Positions 10,001 to 17,371 of a stretch of 64,000 nt of DNA are shown one piece after another. Position 1 is the first letter of the stretch. Every line of letters begins with the position of its first letter. The stretch comes from CAZPQK01 sp964588695. Lineage in GTDB: Bacteria; Krumholzibacteriota; Krumholzibacteriia; WVZY01; JAKEHA01. Position numbers and translations under genes: made by a program. Under the pieces are notes generated by a model. That model was not told the DNA's origin and made no database searches. It saw nothing but the letters and a program-made list of their open reading frames with translations. Location of the stretch: assembly GCA_964588695.1 (NCBI GenBank), contig CAZPQK010000006.1, positions 124,001-188,000 of the forward strand, read 5' to 3'.

Positions 10001-10993
10001 GACGACCGCGACCGCGATTCCGCGTGGGGTTCGGGCGATGTCGGATTGCCGGGAGTGTCCGTGCGCCTGACCAGCGGAGAACGCGCCTTAACCGATGGCG
10101 ACGGTCGTTATCAGCTGATAGTTCCTCACGGGTCAAGTTTTTCGGTTTCAGAATCCAACCCATCGGGCTTTGTGTCTTTGTCGCCCGACACGGTTGGTCC
10201 GTTTAGCGTTGTCGCGGGCGACACGGTGATTGCGGATTTCGCCGACGTGCGTCCGTTGCAACTTTCCAGCGGCCTGGCGCGCACCGGGTTGGCAGGTTCG
10301 TACGTCGATTTTCCTCATCAGTTAGTCGCTGGCGCGCCCGGACAAGTCACGGTTTCCGCAAACAATGACGCGGGAGCGGTAACCTTGTTTCTGCTCGACG
10401 TGAATCAAGATGGTGTTCACGACCCGGGCGACCGGGCGCTAGCGGCAAGCGACCTGCTGCTGGATCCGGTTGTCAACAACGGGACCGTGCACGTACTTGT
10501 TCGCGTGTTTGTTCCCATAACAATGGTCGTGGGGCAATCGGTTTATGTAGACGTCGTCGCCCAACAACTCCTGTCGCCGTCTTCGGCAACTTTGCAGGTT
10601 AGTGCGACCGACGCCGTCGTCGTAGCCGGATCGGCATTGGGGCGGGTGCAGCTTACCAAGCAGGCCGATCGGGCGACGGCCGCTCCTGGAGAGGTGATCA
10701 CCTACACAGTAGAATTTTTTAACGCTGGCGTCGACACGCTGCAGAACGTTGTGGTTTACGATCCCATTTCTCCGCACGTTGATGTCGTCGTTGACGGTTA
10801 CGGCCCTAATCAGGATATGGCGGTGTTCTGGCCGGGCGCGCCGGGGTTCTTTCTCACCTACCAGCCCGACGGTGATCCCTGTGACTTCGACCCGGCATCG
10901 CGTCTGCTGCTGATCGAGACGTCGCGGCTATCGCCGCTCTATCTGCTTCCAGGCCAGCGCGGCCAACTTCAATATCGAGTGCGAGTTAGGTAG
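7061..10993 (+). CDS. Secreted protein with six ~128-residue D-G-N-G repeats, SdrD-B-like and DUF11 domains
   Basis: 1310 residues, starting inside the preceding stop codon (ATGA; a second ATG follows at 7064). A signal peptide ends near ANATAG. Residues ~20-200 look like a jelly-roll binding domain (starts ELIINGGFETGDF). Then come six repeats beginning near residues 205, 333, 464, 595, 717 and 846, five of which open with V/I-D/N-G-N/D-G and all of which carry a downstream G-x-G-x-G-G; the third is degenerate (SGDNVYDG). Each continues as a NEW3-like beta-sandwich with a L/T-P-x-G-W strand and a closing V-x-V-P strand. The acidic D-x-N-G openings suggest calcium binding (inference). A SdrD-B-like domain (~970-1060, DDRDRDSAWGSGD) and a DUF11 domain (last ~125 residues) finish the protein. 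No anchor is visible. The gene pairs with the OmpA/barrel gene just upstream, which may be its outer-membrane partner. Confidence 0.88.
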   Translation: MMRRIIVTFILLIAAANATAGELIINGGFETGDFGPAWVHGAFRGNNFNPNQADHAVVLDLPASGSYSALLGFKYASQRSGTRAFAYQDVTIPADVSSAMLFFRVRMQGYDSQFYDPFLADVRTTSGSVLDRVLLLSFTEYNYIFKDSGWLDDDDTLPVGYDMSAYAGQTVRIYFEQANLYDNLYETWTFVDDVSVVFRKYVDLSVDGNGNDQFGAVGTGDGGLSARSGVAGDTLQYNLTVENEGIDNDTYQLSANLPAGWTATIDGSSFPFTTASFVAGQSRNYVVRVVTPAAAAAGIHDVVVDAVSTTQGSRFDSVTLRAQLSTANVAMDAVIDGNGVGVLGLEGAGGFALKPAPWDSVVTYTIDVFNEGNLPTAFDVSMSPNVALTADLEYLGTIYTGSFTTQVIAAGGSASMVLRQSLASPAPGGDYRTVVRAVAVVDTVQNDSVRGVLRVRAPRVDAIVLTSGDNVYDGTSSGLGGTSSNAGERGALVPFPITIQNEASIADSFVVRWVSPGNGWNAVWEVNGVDRTFPYTTVTLPPFSQVDYVLKVTVPGGAAYGTYPSLINIESLTDSRVTESVTASVSVASQSEIDMAINGDGFDVNGPVGTGLGGSATGTLTPGDSLTFSVQLTNPFGQNAFDLTWNTPSGWTVTLNDQLSPILGVSAGVYQLKVVVPATSLGGTFDIIVDGVKSNKPFIMDSITGRVIVIPPTVVDGLIDGNGDDVFGAAGNGLGGASSQATSAPRLLNYTVELQNQGPTADSYTILWNNIPGWVATFAGQSAPFSSGPISAGGTGVYTFAVQVPAAAATGLHTYIIDVFSQSDSSTTESLSANINVFGPPRADLVIDGNGAGVFGAFGSGAGGISRRGAAPGTNISSVLRVANAGSFADSIWVDWSLPPGWPVGSVTVDDGATVHTSGFWTPVIAGGAGVNFAVGVSVPTGISSAATVVFDAVTSLPPASPESAALQVLPFAVVTGVVFDDRDRDSAWGSGDVGLPGVSVRLTSGERALTDGDGRYQLIVPHGSSFSVSESNPSGFVSLSPDTVGPFSVVAGDTVIADFADVRPLQLSSGLARTGLAGSYVDFPHQLVAGAPGQVTVSANNDAGAVTLFLLDVNQDGVHDPGDRALAASDLLLDPVVNNGTVHVLVRVFVPITMVVGQSVYVDVVAQQLLSPSSATLQVSATDAVVVAGSALGRVQLTKQADRATAAPGEVITYTVEFFNAGVDTLQNVVVYDPISPHVDVVVDGYGPNQDMAVFWPGAPGFFLTYQPDGDPCDFDPASRLLLIETSRLSPLYLLPGQRGQLQYRVRVR

Positions 10994-11197
10994 TCGGCGA
11001 GAAGCTCCTAGCTAAGAATTCGACGCGCCTTTCGTTTCCCACGGGATATATGATAGTGGGAAATCGGGGGTGGCAGGCCCAAGGTATTTGGCGTAAAATC
11101 ACGGGCTTAATCGCCAGCCTTTGTTGGCTCGCGCTTTTCTTATTTCTCATTATCACTTGATGCTGTGCCCGGGGCGTGCCGGGCTTTGGAGGTTGGT

Positions 11198-12805
11198 ATG
11201 TCCGGCAACGAGTTCAAACCGAAGGTCGGCCTTGACGCCGTTGGTCTGGTTAACGTCGGTCCAGTGATGTGGAATCCAACACCCGCTGATCTGTACGAAG
11301 AGGCAATTCTCAATGAAGAAGGTGTCATTTCGGCGGCCGGGCCGTTGGTGTGTGAGACCGGCAAATACACTGGTCGCAGTCCTGGCGACAAGTTCACGGT
11401 GAAAGAACCCTCATGCGACGACAAGATTTGGTGGGGCGATGTCAACAAGCCCATCGATGAAGCGGTTTTTGACGGGGTGATGAAGCGGGTGCAGGCGTAC
11501 ATGCAAGGTTTGCCGCTGTATGTTCAGGATTGTTGGGTCGGGCACGACAAAAAGCACCGGTTGCCGATTCGCGTGGTTACCCAACTGGCGTATCACTCGC
11601 TTTTTTCGCGCAACATGTTCATTCCAATCACCGATCAAGAAGAACTGGCCAATCATGTGCCTGAGTTTACCGTGATCAACGCGTGCGGTTTTCAGGCCAG
11701 CCCGGAAGTCGACGGCACCGCCAGTGAAGCGTTCATTCTGGCGCACCTGGGTAAGAAGCTGATCGTAATCGGTGGTACCTCGTACGCGGGCGAAATCAAA
11801 AAGTCAATTTTTACGGTGATGAACTACTTGATGCCGCAAAAGGGTGTCATGAGCATGCACTGTTCAGCGAATGTGGGTAAGGACGGCGACGTGGCGGTGT
11901 TCTTTGGCCTTTCTGGCACCGGCAAGACCACTCTTTCGGCCGACCCGGAGCGCGGCCTTATCGGCGACGACGAGCACGGCTGGTCGGACGACGGCGTTTT
12001 TAACTACGAAGGTGGTTGCTACGCAAAAGTAATCCGCCTGTCTAAAGAGGCCGAACCGGAAATCTATCAAACCACGCGCACGTTCGGGACACTGTTGGAG
12101 AACGTCGTGTTGGATGAAGTGACTCGCGAACCCGACCTGGATGACGGTTCCAAAACCGAGAACACTCGCGCGTCCTATCCCATCGACCAGATTCCCAACG
12201 CGGTTCCGGAAGGCCGAGCCGGTCATCCCAAGAACGTTGTTATGTTGACCTGTGACGCTTTCGGTGTGATGCCGCCAATTTCGCGCCTGACTCCCGAGCA
12301 GGCTAGCTATCATTTTCTTAGTGGGTACACGGCTAAAGTGGCGGGGACCGAGCGCGGAGTTACCGAACCGCAGGCAACGTTCAGCACTTGTTTTGGCGCA
12401 CCGTTTATGGCGCTGCCGCCGACGGTGTATTCGGAACTCCTGGCCAAGCGGATTCGCGAACACGGAGCCAACTGCTGGTTGGTCAACACTGGATGGAGTG
12501 GTGGAGGATACGGGGTAGGGTCGCGAATCAAGATTAAGTACTCGCGGGCCATGGTGAACGCGGCGCTTGACGGCAAGCTCGACGGTGTCGAGTTCGAAAA
12601 AGACCCCGTGTTTGGACTCGAAGTGCCTAAGGAATGCCCGGGCGTTCCCGACGACATTCTGAACCCGCGAAATACCTGGGAAGACAAAGCCGCATACGAT
12701 CAAAAAGCCCGCGAATTGGTGAAGCTGTTCGAGGACAACTTTAAGGATTTCGAAGGTTCGGTGCCCCAAGAGGTCCGGGCAGCGGGACTCGCACCGGCTG
12801 CGTAA
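11198..12805 (+). CDS. pckA: Phosphoenolpyruvate carboxykinase (ATP)
   Basis: Cytosolic enzyme that interconverts oxaloacetate + ATP and phosphoenolpyruvate + CO2 + ADP, the entry step of gluconeogenesis. 535 residues, the usual size of the ATP-dependent family. The P-loop GLSGTGKTTLS (G237-K243 for its core) is followed by the metal-binding GDDEHGW segment and NYEGGCYAK, all hallmarks of the ATP rather than the GTP form. ATG 11198 is chosen because it follows TTGGAGG at a 5-nt spacing; an in-frame GTG at 11165 lacks this. A small hairpin (GCCCGG/CCGGGC, 11167-11184) ends just before the Shine-Dalgarno sequence and may modulate translation. It is transcribed alone: a strong intrinsic terminator follows the gene. 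Identification is firm. Confidence 0.98.
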   Translation: MSGNEFKPKVGLDAVGLVNVGPVMWNPTPADLYEEAILNEEGVISAAGPLVCETGKYTGRSPGDKFTVKEPSCDDKIWWGDVNKPIDEAVFDGVMKRVQAYMQGLPLYVQDCWVGHDKKHRLPIRVVTQLAYHSLFSRNMFIPITDQEELANHVPEFTVINACGFQASPEVDGTASEAFILAHLGKKLIVIGGTSYAGEIKKSIFTVMNYLMPQKGVMSMHCSANVGKDGDVAVFFGLSGTGKTTLSADPERGLIGDDEHGWSDDGVFNYEGGCYAKVIRLSKEAEPEIYQTTRTFGTLLENVVLDEVTREPDLDDGSKTENTRASYPIDQIPNAVPEGRAGHPKNVVMLTCDAFGVMPPISRLTPEQASYHFLSGYTAKVAGTERGVTEPQATFSTCFGAPFMALPPTVYSELLAKRIREHGANCWLVNTGWSGGGYGVGSRIKIKYSRAMVNAALDGKLDGVEFEKDPVFGLEVPKECPGVPDDILNPRNTWEDKAAYDQKARELVKLFEDNFKDFEGSVPQEVRAAGLAPAA

Positions 12806-12832
12806 CCTTCCCCCGTGCATCGACTCGCGCAA

Positions 12833-12863
12833 GGCGTCCACCGGCGGTGGGCGCCTTTTTTTT
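12833..12863 (+). terminator. Intrinsic terminator after pckA
   Basis: Ten-bp stem GGCGTCCACC / GGTGGGCGCC (one T-G wobble) with loop GGC, followed by eight T residues. It closes the pckA transcript. Confidence 0.93.
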
Positions 12864-13025
12864 GGGGCGTGTTGGGCTGGCGCGGGCTGCGGCGGCCGCC
12901 CGGTTGGTTGGTATGGACCTTGCAGTTTCCGGGGCGTTGGTGCCGGCTAACTCATGACGGCGCAACGCTTCCTGGGCGGCCGGACCGCCCGTCGATTAGC
13001 CCCATCGAAGGCTTAGGAATAGGCG

Positions 13026-13499
13026 ATGACAGCGGTTTATACAGAACAGCCTGGTCGTGACCAGAGTGCCGAATCTGAGCGGGTAACCCCGGCGTTGCAA
13101 AACGCAACCCTGGCACGCGCAGGATTCACGCTGATCGAGCTCGTGTTTGTGGTTCAGGTGCTGGGGTTCCTGGTGCTCATCATGATAAACGAGACTCGCA
13201 ACACCAAGGAACACGCGATGGTGCGGGCGTGTATGGGTTTCCAGGTCGCGATGCAGCGTCAGTTGTGGTCGGACTATGCGTTGACCGGATTGTTCCCAGC
13301 CAATGCTGACCCTTTTATTGCCGCAACTCCTTCGGGGAAACTCACCAAGGATTTCACCTATACGCAAACCGATGCGGGCGGCGCGTATTATCTGCGTTGC
13401 GATCACAATCACGCTTTCACCGCGGTTTTGTTTTGCGACAGTGGTTCGTATCTTCCGCCCAAAGCGATCTACAACCTGGCGTCGGCGCGGGGGCCCTAG
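13026..13499 (+). CDS. Type II/IV pilin-like protein (pseudopilin) with long leader
   Basis: 157 residues. The prepilin peptidase site G33-F34 followed by FTLIEL (glutamate at mature position 5) and a hydrophobic helix identifies a type IV pilin or type II secretion pseudopilin. The 33-residue leader is long for the family (usually under ~20), and no better internal start is visible; the helix also departs from the usual sequence (VVQVLGFLVLIMI, no proline at mature position 22). The soluble part contains two cysteines (in YYLRCDHNH and VLFCDSG) that could form a disulfide. No other pilus or secretion genes lie nearby, so its machinery is encoded elsewhere. Whether it is a minor pilin or a pseudopilin cannot be told. 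Confidence 0.88.
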   Translation: MTAVYTEQPGRDQSAESERVTPALQNATLARAGFTLIELVFVVQVLGFLVLIMINETRNTKEHAMVRACMGFQVAMQRQLWSDYALTGLFPANADPFIAATPSGKLTKDFTYTQTDAGGAYYLRCDHNHAFTAVLFCDSGSYLPPKAIYNLASARGP

Positions 13500-13505
13500 T
13501 GCTAC

Positions 13506-13534
13506 AAAAAAAAGAGCCCGGTTAACCGGGCTCT
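13506..13534 (-). terminator. Intrinsic terminator for the minus-strand OMP gene
   Basis: A 22-nt perfect palindrome (AGAGCCCGGTT / AACCGGGCTCT) is followed, reading on the minus strand, by eight T residues. On the plus strand there is no T tract, so it mainly serves the gene at 13571-14149, though the hairpin also lies just behind the pseudopilin stop. Confidence 0.9.
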
Positions 13535-13570
13535 CGTAAACTCTGGCGCGTTCATTCGGACGCGTTTTTT

Positions 13571-14149
13571 TTATTCAAAAAGAAACAGCAAGCCAACGCG
13601 AAACTGTATGTAGCGCGTATTCGCTTTTTCGGGCGTCTTGCGGGTGCGGCCTTCAACCAGCCGGCCTTCGACCAGCATGTGCTGGGTGTCGCTTACCTCA
13701 AAGTCAACCCCTCCGCCGTACGACCAGCCTCGCACCACTTCGGTAATGTCGGAGTCCACCCGCCAGGCACGCATGATCCCGGCACCGGCTACGCCATACG
13801 GACTGGCGGCGTAATCAAACGGGGCAACCTTCAGGTTCAACTGTGTCATTAAAACGTTCTGGTCGTCGGGGACCGCACCGTCTTTGAGGAAAAAGTTATA
13901 GTCGAAGCTTAGTGAAAGTTCGTAGAAGTCTTTGCCAACGCCGAAGCCGAACAATGCCCCGAAGTTAGGGTTCCATTCGTCCTTAAATGCTGCGGGCTGG
14001 TCGGGTATGCCTCCACCCAATCCAATCGACATCGAATACACCATGTCACTAAAGTAGCCGCCCGAGCCACTGTCGGTGTTTTCGTCCTGAGCCGCCGCCG
14101 GCGCTACAGCAAACATTGCCAACACGACAACCAACAGACTGCGTTTCAT
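13571..14149 (-). CDS. Small outer-membrane beta-barrel protein
   Basis: 192 residues with a signal peptide cleaved after APAAAQ. The mature chain alternates short amphipathic strands and turns (SMSIGLGGGIPD, LSLSFDYNFF, GWSYGGGVDFEV, YIQFRVGLLFLFE) and ends with an aromatic residue preceded by a hydrophobic strand, near the C-terminal signal read by the BAM complex. This matches the OmpW/OmpX-like eight-strand class of porin-like proteins, but no specific family is recognised. AGGAGT sits just ahead of the ATG. It is divergent from hflK with 274 nt between them and ends in a strong terminator. Function (adhesion, small-molecule passage or structure) is unknown. Confidence 0.85.
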   Translation of the reverse strand: MKRSLLVVVLAMFAVAPAAAQDENTDSGSGGYFSDMVYSMSIGLGGGIPDQPAAFKDEWNPNFGALFGFGVGKDFYELSLSFDYNFFLKDGAVPDDQNVLMTQLNLKVAPFDYAASPYGVAGAGIMRAWRVDSDITEVVRGWSYGGGVDFEVSDTQHMLVEGRLVEGRTRKTPEKANTRYIQFRVGLLFLFE

Positions 14150-14423
14150 TCGCTACTCCTAAAAGAATGTGACGGTGTAATTAAAGGCGGAGTGGGCGCC
14201 ATTCCGTGCGGTGGGGCCGCAAAACCTTGTGGCGGTAGCGGTTAGTCCGCCGCGCCGATTGCACAAGTGTAGCCAGGGAAGGGCCAAAGTCAAGACCCAA
14301 ATCTAGTCCGCCGGACGCGAATACGGTGCGATACGCCGTGTAGGTGACGATATAGACCGAACCCGTTGCCGCAGATGGGACGGCGTGGTAGGGTTGGCCG
14401 GTGCAATTCATTAAGGAGTAAGT

Positions 14424-15428
14424 ATGTCTCAGAGTGGTTTTGGCGACGAAATCAAGATTCCCAAGGTGCAACTCCCAAAGGCTTCCGGCGGCATGATCCG
14501 GGCGATCGTGCTCGTCATTTTTCTCGCGATTGTGACGCTGTCCAGTGTTTACACCGTCGAGCCGGAAGAAATCGGCGTTGTGCTGCAATTGGGAAAGTTC
14601 AACCGTACATCGGGCCCCGGGCTTCATTTTAGAATTCCGTTGGGTATCGAGCGGGTCGTTAAAGTGCCGATTCAGCGGCAACTTAAAGAAGAGTTTGGGT
14701 TTAAGACAGTTAAACCGGGGGTGAGGTCGACCTATCGCACCGGCGACCGTGAAACCGACGAGGCGCTGATGCTAACCGGCGATTTAAACGCCGCGGTGGT
14801 CGAGTGGGTGGTCCAGTATCGAATTGTCGACCCACAACTCTACTTGTTTAAAGTGCGCAACGTTCGCGAGACGCTTCGCGCGATGAGCGAAGCGGTTATG
14901 CGAGCGGTCGTTGGCGATCGTACGGTCAACGAAGTGCTTACCGTTGGGCGTCAGGAGATCGCCGACCTGGTAGAAACTAACTTGCAGGCGTTGTGCGATC
15001 AGTACGAGACCGGCATCAAGATTGACCAGGTCGTACTCCAGGACGTAAACCCGCCCGACGCGGTTAAGGATTCGTTTAACGAAGTTAACGAAGCCCAGCA
15101 GGAAAAAGAAAAGCTCATCAACGAAGCCCAGTCCGCGTACAACCGCGTTATCCCGCGGGCGCGCGGTGAAGCGCTGCGCGCAATTCAAGAGGCCGAAGGT
15201 TACGCGTTGACCCGGGTGAATACCGCGCGCGGCGACTCGGCTCGCTTCGTGGCCGTGTACAACGAGTACAGCAAGGCGCCCGACGTGACGCGGCGGCGGA
15301 TTTACCTGGAAACCATGAACTCTGTGCTTCCTCAGGTCGAAAAAAAGGTAATCCTGGACGAAGACCTGGGTGGAATTCTGCCCCTTCTGAATCTCGACTC
15401 CAACGCTCGAAAGGCAGGTGACCAGTAA
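14424..15428 (+). CDS. hflK: HflK, SPFH-domain subunit of the HflKC complex
   Basis: 334-residue inner-membrane protein. A single transmembrane helix (~24-44) follows a short cytoplasmic tail; the rest is an SPFH/band-7 domain beginning at VEPEEIGVVLQLGKF and then a long alanine/glutamate-rich coiled coil (~210-290). HflK and HflC form a periplasm-facing cage around the FtsH protease and adjust its membrane-protein degradation. AAGGAG lies 5-6 nt before the ATG. The stop codon overlaps the hflC start by one base, so the two are translationally coupled at a near 1:1 ratio. The N-terminus is shorter and less glycine-rich than in enterobacterial HflK. No ftsH or hflX is present in the window. 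Confidence 0.95.
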   Translation: MSQSGFGDEIKIPKVQLPKASGGMIRAIVLVIFLAIVTLSSVYTVEPEEIGVVLQLGKFNRTSGPGLHFRIPLGIERVVKVPIQRQLKEEFGFKTVKPGVRSTYRTGDRETDEALMLTGDLNAAVVEWVVQYRIVDPQLYLFKVRNVRETLRAMSEAVMRAVVGDRTVNEVLTVGRQEIADLVETNLQALCDQYETGIKIDQVVLQDVNPPDAVKDSFNEVNEAQQEKEKLINEAQSAYNRVIPRARGEALRAIQEAEGYALTRVNTARGDSARFVAVYNEYSKAPDVTRRRIYLETMNSVLPQVEKKVILDEDLGGILPLLNLDSNARKAGDQ

Positions 15429-16345
15429 TGCGTAACCTGGCTTTCGTGATTGCATTGCTCGTGGTGATTGTCTTGCGCGGTGTGTTCTACGTGGTGCAAG
15501 AGCCCGAGCAAGTTGTTGTTACTCAATTTGGTAAGCCGATTGGCGAGCCGATCATCACACCAGGCCTGAAGTTCAAGGTGCCGCTGATCCAAAAAGTAAA
15601 CCGTTTCGACAAACGGTTTTTGGAGTGGGATGGTGCCGCCAACGAATTGCCAACCAAAGATAAGCGTTTTATCTACGTGGATACCTACGCCCGTTGGCGT
15701 ATTACCGATCCGCTACTGTTCTTCCAGCGACTGCGTGACGAGCGCGGCGCACAAACTCGTTTGGACGACATTCTCGATGGCGAAACTCGTAACGCGATTG
15801 CCAACCACAATCTGGTGGAACTCATTCGCAGCAGTAACCGCACCCCGGCAGTCACCGAGTTGGAACAAGATGAAACCATCCTTGAGGACATCGGGTTCGG
15901 CCGCGACAAGATTCGTCGCGACGTACTAACGGCTTCGCAGGGCCGAACCGCCGACTTGGGGATTGAGATTCTTGATGTGCAGTTCAAACGAATCAATTAC
16001 GTCGAAGACGTTCGTTTGAAAGTTTACGAGCGAATGATTGCGGAACGCCGACGAATTGCCGATCGGTTTCGCTCGGAAGGCGAAGGCGAGGCGTCGCGCA
16101 TCAACGGTGAACGCGAGCGCGACCTGCAGCGCATCCAGTCCGAAGCGTATCGTCAGGCTCGCGAGATTCGTGGGCGTTCTGACGCGACGGCCACAAACAT
16201 CTACGCCGCAGCGTACGATCGTAATTCGGACTCGCGCGAGTTTTATCAGTTTCTAAAGACGATGGAGATTTACCAACAAACCATCGACAAAGAGACGACG
16301 CTCATCCTGTCCACCGACGGCGAGTTCTACCGCTACCTGAAGTAG
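15428..16345 (+). CDS. hflC: HflC, SPFH-domain subunit of the HflKC complex
   Basis: 305 residues: N-terminal signal anchor (~3-21), SPFH/band-7 domain starting EPEQVVVTQFGKP, with the HflC-type PTKDKRFIYVDTYARWRI segment, then a charged coiled coil (YERMIAERRRIADRFRSEGEG) and a helical C-terminus. It partners HflK in modulating FtsH. The gene begins on the last base of the hflK stop codon and is closed by a strong terminator, giving a simple two-gene operon. Identification rests on the pair order, topology and family motifs. Confidence 0.96.
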   Translation: MRNLAFVIALLVVIVLRGVFYVVQEPEQVVVTQFGKPIGEPIITPGLKFKVPLIQKVNRFDKRFLEWDGAANELPTKDKRFIYVDTYARWRITDPLLFFQRLRDERGAQTRLDDILDGETRNAIANHNLVELIRSSNRTPAVTELEQDETILEDIGFGRDKIRRDVLTASQGRTADLGIEILDVQFKRINYVEDVRLKVYERMIAERRRIADRFRSEGEGEASRINGERERDLQRIQSEAYRQAREIRGRSDATATNIYAAAYDRNSDSREFYQFLKTMEIYQQTIDKETTLILSTDGEFYRYLK

Positions 16346-16366
16346 GTCACTGGTTACCTGGCTCTC

Positions 16367-16408
16367 GACCCGGCGCCGCGTTACAGCCGCGCCGGGTCTT
16401 TCTTTTTT
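16367..16408 (+). terminator. Intrinsic terminator after hflKC
   Basis: Perfect 10-bp stem GACCCGGCGC / GCGCCGGGTC, 12-nt loop, then TTTCTTTTTT. It separates hflKC from the reductase gene that begins 28 nt later. Confidence 0.95.
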
Positions 16409-16435
16409 GAATCTTTTCTGTTAGGTTACGCCCTT

Positions 16436-17242
16436 ATGTCAGCTACAGACCCCTATAACGCAGTCGTTACCGATCGCCAGGATATCCACGAGAGTCTTTG
16501 GCACGTGTGGATTAAGCCCGATTCGGGCGACAACCCGCCGTTTAAGCCTGGGCAGTTTTTCGCGGTTGGTCGGGTCGACGAAACCCAGCCCAAGCTGGAC
16601 GCCGAAGGCAACCCGATTGCGCCTAAGCTTATCCGTCGGTCGTATTCGGTTGCCTCGGATCCGGAAGACCCCCGCGGCTTGGAGCTGTTTGTGGTGAAGG
16701 TTGACGACGGTGAGTTTACGCCGTGGCTACACGAGTTGAAAGTTGGAGACCGGGTTTGGCTGGGCCGGCGCGGCGGTGGCGCGTTTACCCTGGACGGGAT
16801 CCGGCCGGACAAGGATCTGGTCATGGTGTCCACCGGTACCGGACTGGCCCCGTTTGTATCGATGTACCGCACCCACCGCAGCAACCCGCTTTGGCGCCGT
16901 TTCATTTGTATCAACGGGGTCCGCCACGCCCGTGATCTGGGCTTTCGGGAAGAGCTTGAGGCAGCGGCTAAAGAGGATCCCGCCCTCATTTACCTGCCCA
17001 TGTGTACCCGGGAATCCGAGGGTAGCGGCTGGGAGGGGCTTCGGGGGCGGGTGACGTCGGCGCTGGAACCGGGCGCGTACCGCGAAATTACCGGGTACGA
17101 CCTGACCCCGGAAGATTGCCACGTTTTCCTATGCGGCAACCCAGCGATGATCGAGCAATGCGAAACCGAGCTTACCGACCGCGGTTTTCGCCTTCATTCC
17201 CGCCGGAACCCCGGCACGCTTCACCTGGAGAAATACTGGTAG
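16436..17242 (+). CDS. fpr: Ferredoxin/flavodoxin-NADP(+) reductase
   Basis: 268-residue cytosolic flavoprotein that passes electrons between NADPH and ferredoxin or flavodoxin. FAD-binding motif RRSYSVAS (residues ~66-73), the VKVDDGEFTPWLHELKVGD segment, the NADP-binding STGTGLAPFVS loop, and a CGNPAMI motif with a C-terminal HLEKYW are those of the bacterial Fpr subclass, whose aromatic C-terminus stacks on the flavin. Length fits (E. coli Fpr is 248). An insertion around DETQPKLDAEGNPIAP lengthens the FAD domain slightly. It stands alone between the hflKC terminator and the PDH promoter, so its redox partner is not indicated here. Confidence 0.95.
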   Translation: MSATDPYNAVVTDRQDIHESLWHVWIKPDSGDNPPFKPGQFFAVGRVDETQPKLDAEGNPIAPKLIRRSYSVASDPEDPRGLELFVVKVDDGEFTPWLHELKVGDRVWLGRRGGGAFTLDGIRPDKDLVMVSTGTGLAPFVSMYRTHRSNPLWRRFICINGVRHARDLGFREELEAAAKEDPALIYLPMCTRESEGSGWEGLRGRVTSALEPGAYREITGYDLTPEDCHVFLCGNPAMIEQCETELTDRGFRLHSRRNPGTLHLEKYW

Positions 17243-17297
17243 TTTCTGCCGGGGTTGGGCGCCGTAAGTTCTTGGTTTTCCATTTACATAGTTAGAA

Positions 17298-17347
17298 TTG
17301 ACACGGCGCCACGGTGTTCATATCGTTGGTTGAGACTATTATATAAT
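17298..17347 (+). promoter_or_regulatory. Candidate promoters of the aceE-aceF-lpd operon
   Basis: TTGACA (17298-17303), 17-nt spacer, TATCGT (17321-17326) forms a good sigma70-type promoter. A perfect TATAAT lies further down at 17342-17347 but with no recognisable -35 box at the right distance, suggesting a second, regulator-dependent start. Confidence 0.6.
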
Positions 17348-17359
17348 TGTGTACCAACG
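17324..17359. promoter_or_regulatory. Inverted repeat (candidate operator) over the PDH promoter
   Basis: Exact 7-bp arms CGTTGGT (17324-17330) and ACCAACG (17353-17359) are separated by 22 nt that contain the TATAAT. The TTGGT...ACCAA half-sites resemble those of PdhR (ATTGGT-N3-ACCAAT) but the spacing is about two helical turns wider. A dimer or tetramer bound here would block both candidate -10 elements. Regulator identity is not known from the window. Confidence 0.45.
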
Positions 17360-17371
17360 AGAAGGGATTCG

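Noticed and set aside
11035..11063. Hairpin TTTCCCAC/GTGGGAAA as terminator after the third envelope gene
   Set aside because: Only 8 bp with a 13-nt loop and followed by TCGGGGG rather than a T tract; it may be a regulatory structure but cannot be assigned.
11864..12841. 325-codon open frame antisense to pckA
   Set aside because: Lies wholly inside a certain gene; long antisense frames are common in this codon usage. No ribosome binding site or family motif.
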